The notes below the pieces were generated by a model, which worked only from the letters and a program-made list of their open reading frames with translations, was not told the origin of the DNA and did not search any database. A stretch of 64,000 nt of DNA from Pleodorina starrii (taxonomy: Eukaryota > Chlorophyta > Chlorophyceae > Chlamydomonadales > Volvocaceae), in NCBI GenBank assembly GCA_030267565.1, contig BRXU01000005.1, forward strand, positions 1,535,501 to 1,599,500. Reading direction: 5' to 3'. Below are positions 25,401-36,511 of the stretch, one piece after another. Positions within the stretch are counted from its first letter, which is position 1; each line of letters begins with the position of its first letter. The position numbers were made by a program, and so were the translations under genes.

Positions 25401-28400
25401 GTGTCGCTGGCTGAAGGCAGGTACTCCTCCGGCCGCCCGTACTGAGACGGGCGCCGCCGGGCGCCACCAGTCGCAACGGCACGGCCGGGCCGCCCAGCGC
25501 CACCAGCGGCGGCTGACGGCGACGGCGCCACCGACATCAACGAGCGCGGCTGGCCGCGGGGGGGCGCAGCTGCCTTCTGCAGCGACGGTGGCGGCGGCGG
25601 CAACGACGGCCGCGGCTGTGCCGGCGCTGGCGGCGGCGCCAAATGGCCCATCGGGCCCATAGGCGCGTGCGCGAAAGCCTGCGGCGGCGCCACTGCCGCC
25701 GCCGCCGATTGGTACATGATGTAGCTTTGGATGTGGGCGGCAGCGTAAATGTCGTGGTGTGACTGGTGCAATTGCTGCATGTGCGGATGGAAGGGCTGGG
25801 GCGGCTGCTGCGGCAGGTGCGGCGGCGGCGGTGGGGGCTGGGGCGGGAGTGGGTGCGGGTGCGGCGGCGGCGACAGTGACGGCGGCGGCCGAGGGTGGAG
25901 TTCATGCGGCACGTGATGCGGGAGGGTGTGCGGCGGCGGGTGCGGCGGCGGGTAGGGCTGGCCTGGCGGCGGGGCGCCGGCCACGGGGAAGGGCGGGTGG
26001 TGATGGTGGTGGTGGTGGGGAACCGCTTGGTGGTCCACGGGTATCATCCAACTATAGCCCTGGGTTGCCCCGGGGCTCTTGAAGGAGCTGCGCAGCGCAG
26101 GGTCCCAGGGCGGGCCGTAGGTGGGGACGAACCGGCCGCCAGACGGTGGCGGCGGTGGTGGCGGCGGCGGCGGCGCCGCAGCCGCGACTGCATCGGCGGG
26201 CGGCGGCGGCGCCGCCGCTGCCGCGACGGCGTGCGGCGACGCCGGCGCCTGCAGCGGCAGCGGTGCCACCAGCGGCGCCAGCGCCGCTGCGGCGTTGGTG
26301 TAGTCCCAGGCCGCTTCATCCTGCGACAGCGAGGGCTCCTGCGCCGCGGCGGCGGTCCCCCGTACGACAGCAGCTCCCGTGCCGACGGCAGCGTCCTCCT
26401 CTCCCGCCATGACCTCGACCGTCATGAGGAAACCCTGGAGCGAATCCATGCCGGACGACAGCTCGGCGGCGCCGCCGCCGCCGTCACGAGCCGTGAGACT
26501 GGACGAGCCCGCCGCCGCCGTCAGGCCGCCGCCGCCGCAGGCTGGCGGAAGCAGCGGCGGCTGTAATGACGGCAGCGGCCAACCGTACTGCTGGTTCGGC
26601 TGCTCCTCATGCGGCTCCGGCGGCGGCGGTGACGGCGGAAGCGGCGGCGGCGGTGACGGCGGTGGCGGTGAAGGCGGCAGCGGCGGCACGGGCGGCGGCA
26701 GCGGAGGGTCCAGGAACAGTTCAGCGACCGGCCCGGTCAGCGCTGTTGCCACCGCCGGAACCGCCTCCGTCAACGGAACGTCTCCGTGATGCGGCTGCTG
26801 AGGCACCCCAGCGGCGCCGCCGCAGCGGACGTAGACAGACAGGGATTCTACCGGGCCACCGGCATCGTTGCCGACGTTAAGGATGCCCTGCGGAAGCGGC
26901 GGCGCCGCCGCCGGCTCTGTCACCTCCAGCGTCATCACCATCGCCGCCGCCGCCTCGGCAGCCGTCACTGCCGCTGTCGCGTGCTGCAGCTCCACATCTA
27001 GCGCCGTATGCAACTGCTGCTGCTGCTGCTGCTGCGGTTGTGACGGTAGCGACAGTAGTGCGTTGTCGGCAACGGCCTCCGCCACCGCCGCCGCTGCACT
27101 GGCGGAGGCAGCGGCGGCGTCAACGTCCGCCGCCGCGTGAATGGCGTCCATGGCCGGCGGATTTTGCTCCTGCATCGGCGGCGGCAACGGCGGCAACGGC
27201 GCGGCGGCCACAACATCCGCCGCCGCCGTCGATGGCTGCGGCGGCTGCGGTGGCGGCAGCTCCGGCCCTACCCTGCCACGCACAGACGGTCCAGGGACGC
27301 GATCTGCGCCAGCCATCCGCGCGCCGCCTGCCGACTCCGCCGCCACGCTCGGCCCCGGCTCCGCCGCTGCTGGTGCTGCTTCCTGGTGCGTGTGGTCCCG
27401 CTGCCTGGGCTGCAGGTGCGCCGGCAGCACCTGATGCCCCGGCAGCCGCTGCCGCCGCCACTGCAGCTGCGGCTGGACCGGCTCTGGCAGCTGTTGCTGG
27501 GGCGGCGGGGGCTGTGGCGCTGCCAGCAGCTGCACAAGAGGGCCCGCCCGGGCCTTGCCTGCTGCTGGCACGGCTGTTACTGCGACGGTTGCCGCTTGCC
27601 TTGCCGCGGCTGCTGCCGCAGCCACGGCAGACCCCGCCGTTGCCGCCGCCGCTCTCGCCACTACATCCGCCGCCAGCTCGCCGCTCCGCTCCGCATCCGC
27701 TGCCGCTGGCCCGGGCCCCGGTACGCCTCCGCCTCCCCCTCCGGCTCGCGGCACCCCGCTGTCGGCATCAGCTTCCAGCTCGAAGGACGACGCGGCGGCG
27801 GCGGCGGCCCCAGCCGCCGGCGCCGCCGCTGCCCCCGCCGCAGCCGAAACAGCGGCCACAGAGACGGTGGCCTGGTGTGGGTTGGTGACACGGGGGGCAG
27901 TCAAGGTGCGTGGCGTCGGGAGGTGCACACACGGCAGCGGCAGCGACAGCGGAACTGCAGCGAAGCGCAATGGGACATGCGAAGGGCCCCGCCCTGCCCC
28001 GCCTCCTGGGCTCCTATAATGCTAACATTCAGCGACAACACCCAGCATCGCCCCCTCCCCCCTTATCCAAACGTCCAGCATCGACCTCACCTCCTCATCC
28101 TGCGACCCAATGGCGCCGCCAGCGGACGCCACCTCGCCCTCGCCCTGGTCCTCCACCCCACCGCCGTCGGCGGCGGCGCCGCCGCGCTGCCGCTGACGTG
28201 CCGTCAGCGGCGGCGCCGCCAGCGGCGAGGCTACGTCGAGGTCCGGGTCCGCTGCCACGACACCGCCGTCGGCCTCCGGGCCCGCCTCCGCCTCCGCGAG
28301 GGCGCTCCCCAGGCTCAGGTCGTACCCCGGCTGCAGCTCCGGCTCCGGAACCGGCTCCCCCTCCCCCCCCGCCTCGGCCTCGCAGCACCAGCTGCAGCGC

Positions 28401-31400
28401 CAGGCCAGCTCTCCTGCGAAGGAATGGAAGGGTCAACGCAGGAGGGGCCAGCGTCGGCGTCAACGTTGGGGCGTTAGGGAAAGGACGCGAAGGTGATCCT
28501 TGGTCGCCTGTTTTGGGCGAACCGGCCCGTTAAGGTACGATATCGTACAGTACGGCCTTGTACGGCACGCGACGCACCCTCGGGCGGCTCGGCGAAGCCG
28601 GCGCACTCCGGGTGCGCGAAGTCCTCGCACGTGTCGCAAATCACCGCGTCGGCCTCTGCGATGGGTTGCGGGGCAGAGGGCACACCGTGGGGGGGCCACC
28701 GGGCCGGTAACTGAAGAGTGCGCGGCATCGTTGGTACTCCAGGGGCGGGGCGCGGGGGCGGGGCGGGAGAGGATGGAGAGGGGTATACAACAAGGGTCCG
28801 GAACAGCTTGCGGACTGAGGACATTGGGGGGTGAATTGCAGCACCACGGGCCCGCCCCTGCCCCCTGCCTCACCTCGCTCGCCCAGCGGCTGCAGGCACA
28901 CGGAGCACACGTCCGGGAAGACCACGAGCTGCGGACAGGAAGGGGGGGTCACCATCCACGGACAGGCCGGAGCCCGTGAAGTGGGGTTATCCACGTATAG
29001 GCCAGAGCCGGGGGGGGGCAGGGTGTGGGGGGGTCAGGGAGGGATATGCTCCTTTATATAACGATGAGTCACTGAAGTGGGGGGGGGGGGTTGTTGTACC
29101 AGTGCCATGCGACACGGTGGTACTTGTTGCAGCAGCGGTCAAGAGATGCACCTTACCCTTACCTGGAAGTGGTTTGGCTCCCTGGCGGGCAGGCACACCA
29201 GCTCATCCCGCAGCCGCAGTCGGCAGCACAACGTCTGCAGCAGCCGGTCCACGAAGAAGTGGCCTGAGGAGCGGAACGGAGCGGCGCAGTGGGTGCAGTG
29301 GGTGTGGGGGCGGGGATGTGGGCCGTGCGGTGACGAGGGGAAAGGTACCAGTACAGTCCAAACGGGCAGAGGCGGACAGGGGGTGCCGGTGGTCGATCGG
29401 GTGGTGGCGGTAGCGGCGGTAGGGCAGTCATGGTGGCAGAGCGGTTGTGGCGGAAGGGCCGGTGGTGGTGGTTGAAAGAGTTGTGGCGGCAGGGCGGGTG
29501 ATGGCGGAAGGGCCGGTGGTGGTGGTGGTGGTGGTAGGAAGACGTGGCGCTAATAGGGTGGTGGTGGTGGTGGTAGGAAGACGTGGCGCTAATAGGGTGG
29601 TGGTGGTGGTGGTGATGGAATCGCTGTCCGGGAAAGGGCCCCAGGCGCGCATGCGCGTCCCAAGACCGCGCCGCCCCCCCCCCGTCCGCGCCCCGGTGCC
29701 CCGCCGGCGCTCACCTTGCGACTCCGTGGGATCCGCCAGGTTGTCCTTGTACGGCACCTCCCATTGCAGTTCATCCCCGCCCGAGATGAAGATCTGCGAG
29801 CCAAGGGCGGCGGCGGTGCGGGGGTGCACAAGGGATCCGGGGGGGCCTGACCTAAGGGTTTGAACCAGGGCGCAAGCGGAGAGGCTTCGCGGGCGAAGCG
29901 CCCTCGCCCCCACCCCGCATTGCCAGGGTGCCCCTCCCACCACCACCACCCTCCCTCGACTCCTCCTCCCACCCTACCCTGACCTCCCACTCCTCCTCCC
30001 CCCCCCCCTCCATCCCCGCCCCGCCCTCCCTCCAGTCCCCCTCCGACCCACCTGGAACGACAGCAGCAGGTAGCCGCTGCGTGTCTTGCAGGTGGGCAGG
30101 TGCACGTTGTGGTTCAGCAGCACGCGGCTGCACACCCACACGCGGCTGCCGGGGCCGCCCACCAACAGATCGTCATCCTGCACCCGCTGGAGGAAGAGAA
30201 GGGGGAGAAAGACAGAACCGGAGGGAAGGGAGGGAAAGGGAAAGGGAGGGAAAGGGAAGGGAGTTTGTATGGAGGGGGGCGCGCCAGACACTAGCTTTTG
30301 CTGTAGGGTTTTGGGGGCGCCTCGAAGAAAGGGCGGCTTCGGATCAGGCAGGGGCCTCAGCTCAGCACCCGGAGGATAGCCCCGGCCCCACCACCACCAC
30401 CAACCCCGAGGGTCCCGGCTCGCTTGCCTCGCCTCCGTCCCCTCCCTGCGGTTCATCTTTCTTTATGACCCCAACCCCGCCACCCCGCTACCCCCATCCA
30501 CCAATCGACAGCATCGCCCGTTTGGTAGGACGACCACCACACCACCATCCCCAACACCACCACCACCATCACCACCACCACGAGGCTCGGTGGCTGCTCC
30601 CTCTCAATTTGCGGTTTTCTGGCAGGTCGGGTCATGGCCAGGGGCACGGGCTGCGCGACACCCACCCACCGTCCATCCACGCGCGAACCCGTTATTATCC
30701 AGGCGAGACCCCCACGCCGGTCAGCCAGTCCCAGGCCCCAGCCCAGGTCCCCACCTTGATGAGGATGGGCTCTGCATCGGGGTTATCCAGCCGCTCCCGA
30801 AAGCCCATCTGCACCAGCAGCTTCCGACGTCGCTCCCGGTGGTGCTGCATCTGAACCTGCGCATCCTGATGGGGCTGCTGGAGGTCCTGGTCGGGGTCGT
30901 GGTGGTGATGGTGGGAATGGGGGGTGGGGGCCTCGCCCTGCAGCTCCAGATCCAGATCCAGGCCCACATCCGGATCCGGATCTGGATCGTGATCCCACAC
31001 GTGCTGCTGACCCTGGTACTCGCCAGGAATCGGCCGCAGGAGCTGTTGCTGCGGCGGCGGCGGCGGCTGCTGCCGCCAGTCGGGCGGCTGGCCCGCGGGT
31101 GGGGCGGCGGGGTTGGCCAAGCCACCCGGCATGGCGGCGGCGGCGAGGTGTGGCGCCAGCGCCGGCGCGCCTCCGGCGCCGCTGCCGCCGCCGGCATCGG
31201 GCCCTGAGTCCGGCGCGGTGTCGGGGGAGGAGAACGAGGGGTCCAGTCCGGCAGCGTCGGGCTGCGCGTAGCTGGCGGCAGCTGGGTAGTAGCCCTGGTG
31301 CTGGTGTTGATGTGGGTGCATCAGTTGCGCGTGATCGATGGCGAGGGGCATCGCCGGGGCGGGCGCCAGTGACGGCGCGGGCCCGCTGTTCGCGTGCAGC

Positions 31401-31402
31401 AT
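19464..31402 (-). CDS. Giant PHD-finger protein with low-complexity and coiled-coil tail
   Basis: Eight exons agree in phase: 30755-31402, 30052-30186, 29715-29793, 29163-29263, 28874-28928, 28578-28655, 28091-28413 and 20015-27871 (3,092 codons). Residues 329-375 form a canonical C4HC3 PHD finger: C329, C332, C346, C349, H354, C357, C372, C375, with the usual Trp two residues before C372. It is assembled from three exons. PHD fingers usually read histone H3 tails, so a nuclear chromatin role is inferred. The N-terminal exon is Pro/Gln/His-rich; residues about 205-321 look globular but are unrecognised. The 7.86-kb exon carries poly-Ala/Pro, His runs, two Arg/Gly-rich blocks that could bind nucleic acid, an acidic Ser/Glu patch, PEPGQ-like repeats and an Ala/Glu/Arg coiled coil near its end. 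One or two small terminal exons follow (about 19885-19930 and 19464-19721, stop 19464-19466), but their frame is not settled. An acceptor-like site just above 31402 means an extra 5' exon is possible. Confidence 0.75.
20920..21000. repeat. GC-rich repeat encoding an Arg/Gly tract
   Basis: Tandem CGCGGCCCCGAC-like units encode, on the minus strand, an alternating RGRG tract followed by KAAPDT inside the PHD protein. Such tracts are typical of RNA- or DNA-binding low-complexity regions. The tract is likely to be length-polymorphic. Confidence 0.8.
22830..23215. repeat. Coding minisatellite (PEPGQ-like repeats)
   Basis: On the plus strand a CCCTGGTTCCGGAGC-like unit recurs about every 24-30 bp. 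Read on the minus strand it encodes degenerate repeats such as APEPGQ and VEPGQ within the large exon of the PHD protein. Confidence 0.8.
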
Positions 31403-32380
31403 AGCGGGTGACGCGTGCTGGCGCAAGCTGAGCGGTAAGCCTTGGGCCGCTTGGGGGGCTAGCGGCCCTTGTGCCCACACAAGTGGGCAAGAGACAGGAA
31501 GCGGGCAGCACGGGGCTGCTGCTGAAAACTAACAGCGAGTGGCTGGGCTCCGGTAGGCGGCTGGTGGTCCCCGTTGGCGCCTTGGACAGCCATCTATCTC
31601 AAGGCGCCTGACCATTCAAGAGGAGGTCGCATCAAGGAGCCACAGGCTTAAGGTTACTCCACGTTCGTTGATACATGCTATTGCCGTTCAATCCGCGCCA
31701 GCATCAAAGTTGCGCGATGCGCAAACTTGCGCACGGTCAGCCTCGTCAGGGGCGAAAGCTTCAACACACCCGTCCGCTACTTGCACCAGGAAACATTTAG
31801 TAAATATGACTTTGCATTAGAGAGACCTGTCTCTTCTCGGACGGTAGACAACGCAGCCATATATGCTAGGCCTAACTTCTTGTCACAGACTTGCAGGATG
31901 GTTCAAGAAGACTCGGTCAGTAGGTGCGACCTACCTTTCTTAAACTTAAAATTCACTGTCCCAGTTCCATCTGGCCTGACGAACGTCGCGGGCTCGAAAA
32001 ACTTCACTCCCTGAAAACTATTGGTTGGCCTCGGTAAAGTAGTGGTTCGTTCTTCAGCGTTGTCAAAGTCATGTGAAGGAAACAATAGTGTTGCGGCAGC
32101 AGCCGAGCTGCAATTGGTGCTGCAAGCCTGCAACCGCTTGTCCGGCGGTTTGCTCGTCCCATCGCCCGAAAGCACACAAGCACTTTGCTTTTTCTGGCGT
32201 CGAAGACCTAGGTACACAGATCAAGACAGCTGGATAGGTTGGTCACGAACAAGCGTTCCCAGACTGCGTATCCTGCCGTGTCTACCTTCACTACCCGTCT
32301 CAAATTGCTCCAGCTTGATCACTCCCGGCGACACGCCCATAATTAACCAACGATAAATCAGATCGTATCCAGCTCAAACC
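31403..32380. promoter_or_regulatory. Divergent intergenic region (PHD gene / TAP46)
   Basis: About 1 kb separates the first supported exon of the minus-strand PHD gene from the TAP46 start codon on the plus strand. It should contain both promoters and 5' leaders, perhaps with an upstream PHD-gene exon. I cannot point to a specific TATA box or operator. Confidence 0.4.
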
Positions 32381-35292
32381 ATGGAAGACCTCCGTGCGAT
32401 GCTTAACTCCACTCCTGACGGAGAAGGCGGGCCACCGTTGGCGGTGCTCTACAGCCGATGCCATGCTGTCCACACGCAGCAGGACCGGCTGGTGGCCTCG
32501 AGAGACTTTGACCTGATCAGCTCCGCCGTGGCGCTGCTCGTGCGGACACAGTCCGCCGTCGAGTCGATGGGCGTCTTCAGCGCTAACGAGGACAGGGACG
32601 ACCTGGCGACGGCCGACATCAAATACCTGCTCGTCCCCTTCTACCTCGGCAGCTTGCTGTCGGCGGCGCCCGTGCGCACGGACGGCGCCACGGGCGCCAG
32701 CGCGGCCCGATTGGCCTTGGTGAGCCAGGCCTCGTCGGCGCTGGCGACGTTCCTACAGAGGCGAGTTTGAACGGCGCAAACGCTGATGCGTGCTTCCGCC
32801 AGGCTATGTGCTTCTATCTTTATCCGCCGGCGGGCCGTCCGTCCGTATGTCAGCGCGTAGCTGAGCTCCGCTAAAAGGCTGCTCTACTACAGACAGTCGC
32901 TCCCCACTCACGGCGCCAAGCTTCCCGCAGGCGTCTCCTTTCCGCCCCGCGCTAGCTACCTCTCTTTTAACAACCCCCCTGCGGTCGCAACCCCGTCCCT
33001 GACTTTGACCGACGCATCCTCCCGGTGGCGTACCGTCGTGCAGGTGCGAGCAGTACGACCTGCTGGGCGCGCTGGGCCGTACTGCGTACGACGCCGGGGC
33101 GGCCATCGACCCGGCGGCGAAGCGCACCTTCAAGGTAGGGCGGCCAGCGGCGGTCTTCACACCTTTGGGGGCAGGGGGCTGGGTTGCGCATCGCTGGCGG
33201 CGGCAACGATGCTCTTTTGGTGACGACGGCGTTGTGGATTGTGGACGGACGGGGATGGAAGCTCGCGGGCGGCCGGCCGAGGGGCGGCGGCGAATAGCCT
33301 GGAGGCGCCTCCGTGCTCCGTGCTCCGTGCCGACAAGCTCTCCCCAAATCCCAAAGCAGCACAGCGAAGACAACATGACACAACAGGGCGCAGCACGGCA
33401 CGGCATCCATCTGCGGATACCCATCCCGCCCGCCCGCCCGCCCCTCGAAACCCAGGTTGACATGTTCAGGCGGGGGAAGGCGCTGAATGCGGCTCTGGGG
33501 GCGCTGGAGGCGAGGCGGCTGGCGGCGGCGGCCCAGGAGCGAGAGGTGAGAGGTGCGGTCGGGAGCGGTTGGGTGCCCTCGGAGCCGGGCGGGATGGGCG
33601 TGGTGGTGGTGGTGGTAGTGGTGACGGGGGGGGTAATCAGTGAGTGAGTGGGTGGGCGAGCGAACGGGTGGGCGAGTAAAACGCGATGTGACCACTTATT
33701 GCTGAGGAGAAATGCGATGCAACGCGATCCTGCCAAACAGGACGAGGCGGAGGCGGGGGGCGGCGTCGCTAGCAGCTCGGGATCTGCCGCCGCAGCGGCG
33801 GCGGCGGACGCCGCCACCGTGGCGGCGGTGGCCGCCGGCGGCGGCGCCGGTGGCGGGTCTCTGGATGAGGAGGATGAGCGGCAGCTGTGGGTTTGGCGAA
33901 TGGAGCTGGCTGCGCTTCAGGCGTTGGATCTGCAGGCCTCCGTGAAACAGGAGGTGGGCAGCGGTGTGCGTGCAGGGGAGGGGAGGGGGGGCACCACCGG
34001 TAGAGTGGAGGACGTGTCAGTCGGTTCGTTGGGACGGCGGAAGGATCGTCTGCAAGCCAGGTCAGGCCCTTGGGCGGGAAGTGCCCGTGCGGGGCGCTTG
34101 CGAACCGGGTTGCCTCTGGCGGGAGGTGGCAAGGCGGGTGGGCTTTGAAACAGCAGCAGCGAGGAAGGGAGGGAGGGAGGGAAGGAAGGAGGCAGGGCTC
34201 TGCTGGGCCTGACTGGCTGGGACGTCGTTCCCTTGCCGGCTTAGCTTGTCGTAGCACGTGCCACATGCCGCCAGGGACACTTTCACCCCGCAGGTGGAAT
34301 TGCTGCGGCACGCCGCGGCGAGGGAGGCGGCGGCCGCCGCCGCCGGGCCCGGGCCGTCCTCACGCGACGCCCGCGCTGGCGCAGTCGGGGGCGGCCGCGG
34401 CCGCGGAGGCGCGGAGGCTCCGGCTCCCAGCGATGAGGACAAGGCGGAGCTCATGGCGCGGCTGCGAGCCATCTGTCGGGACCTGGACGGCAATCGGAAG
34501 GAGCAGATTCGGCAGAATGTGGGTCGGGGGTGCGAGGGGGGGATGGTGGTCCTGGGGCCAGCGGTTCGATTGTGGTGAATGAAAGGAGGGCGAGGAGGGG
34601 GGGCAAAAGACACGAGCTGCAAGGACGTATCCACTCCGTTGGATTCGGCCGCTTCTCGCTTCCCTTCGCTCGCTTGCTGTTCGCCCCCACACCCCGTGGT
34701 GAATCGCCCCGTTCACTTGCGCACGCGTGCCTTCCCATCATTCCCTTTTACCCTCCGCTTTCGGCCGTGGACCCGCGCCACCTTCTGCGCGCTGTCTGTC
34801 TGTCTGCCTGCCTATCTGTCTGCCAGGTGTTCAAACCGGGTCATACGCTGCCCACGATGACGGTGGAGGAGGCGGGCGAGATCGAGATGCGCGAGGCGGC
34901 GGAGCGGGAGGAGAGGCAGCGCCGGCAGGCGGCCAAGGAAGCCGCGCGGCGGGTGGGTGGTGATGGGGTGTGTTGGCTGGGTGGCTGCTGGGGTTGGGGC
35001 GGAGTATAGGGACACGGACTCTGGGCGCGGAACGAGCAAGCGCCACCCCAGCTCTCGTGCAACCCTACCGGCATCCACGCCCGTCTGGCGTCTGGATCAC
35101 ACGACGCATCGCATCGCCTGCTGCTTGCCCACACCCGCGATCATAACGATGTGATTCTGCTCCATTGGACAGGCGGAGCTGGACAGCGATGAGGAGGACG
35201 CGGAGGACAAGGCCAAGCAGCGAGCCTTTGACGACTGGCGCGACACGCACCCCAAGGGCTACGGCAACAGCAAGCTGCGGCCATGTGGCTGA
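32381..35292 (+). CDS. TAP46: TAP46/TAP42/IGBP1 family PP2A-associated regulatory protein
   Basis: Seven exons (32381-32760, 33044-33134, 33456-33545, 33741-33953, 34294-34518, 34827-34952, 35173-35292) encode 414 residues. The TAP42/TAP46/alpha4 family binds catalytic subunits of PP2A, PP4 and PP6 and, in yeast and plants, acts downstream of TOR; it is cytosolic. Family hallmarks are seen in order: an N-terminal helical region with LYSRC and KYLLVPFYLG (81-90), FLQRCEQYDLL, a basic helix MFRRGKALNAAL, a DEEDERQLWVWRMELAALQA block, VFKPGHTLPTM (334-344), an acidic stretch, and the C-terminal DDWRDTHPKGYGNSKLRPCG. The ATG has a good context (ACCATGG). Intron 1 appears to use a GC donor (AGAG|GCGAGT): only this restores RCEQYDLL in frame. 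Poly-Ala insertions make it longer and more repetitive than most plant copies. Confidence 0.95.
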
Positions 35293-36511
35293 CGGGATGA
35301 CGACCGACCGCTTTCGACCCGCGGCGCCCGGATCGGCACGAAGTCGGAGCGCGCATATGCATGGCCGCGCATCGGTAGTAATGTCGACAGGTGTCGACCG
35401 CTGCAAAGTGCTGGCGCCCTCGTGACGAAAATGTCCCTTGCCGCACGGAGGAGGACTCAATCGTGCCAGGAAAACCCTGCGTTTCAGTGACACCCGGTTA
35501 CCGGATATCCATTTTTCCTCCCCGGCAGGCCAGTCGACTGGTGCGTCGCCAGCCAAGTCCTTGGGCACGTGTTGCGGTGGCGGCATTGCTCCTGGCACCC
35601 CACCAGCGCTGCGTGTCTTGACCTTGCCCCCCTCCTCGACCATCCTGCACGCTCCTTCCCTTGGCGGGTTCACGAAACCAACGACTCAACTCGGCCAGCG
35701 CCCGACGGCACACGACGGCACCGCGGCACAGAACGACTCAACCGGGCGATTGACACTCGACCATTGAATACAGACCTAAAAATACAAACAAGTCGGGGGT
35801 GCTAGTGTGCGAATGAAGGTCCATACATCGAGCCCGGGCCTTGAGCCTGTCGCTGTTCACACGCCCCCAGCCGACTATGAAGCAGACTCCACGGACATTC
35901 GACTGCGAGGAGCCTCCACAAAAAGCCACAGACGCTCACTCCATCTCGTACAATTTCAACTGCTCCAATCATTGACAACACCGCCACCAAATTCCTAATC
36001 AACCATGCCAAACCTGTGCGAAGTCACGATGCCGGCCACCTCCGTTGCTCTGTGGCTGATGCCCAGGCCGTCGCCGCCGCGTCGCTTCTGCGGCTGCGTA
36101 TCAAATAATTGTGCAGCTCAACCGGGCCCTAGAACCAAACCACAGAGCCCCCAAGCGCGTGGATCATACTGCAGGATGCAAAACATGTGTCCATCCACCC
36201 CCCTCATTCCGCTGCGTTTGCGCAATTGCGCATAATTGTACAAGATAAGGTCCATCCGTCTTCCCCGCCTCAAAGCAGCCCCAGCCGCCGCGGGCTGCAT
36301 TCCTCACGTTTAAATGCTCCAAGCTAATCTCAGAAAGCGCGTCACACCGCTTCGGCTATGGCACATACTTTGCAAAACACAGCACACCACACCATACTCA
36401 TCCCTGCAGAAAACCCCGAGTCTTCTCACGAGTTCAAACCCGACACAGGACATCGCACCACTGATGACCCTGGTCCCAAACCAGAACACGAAGGAATGCC
36501 TCATCACTTCC
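35293..36511. other. Convergent 3' region between TAP46 and the J-domain gene
   Basis: Both flanking genes end here, so the region should hold two 3' untranslated regions. I see no gene and no TGTAA on the expected strand for either transcript. Confidence 0.5.
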
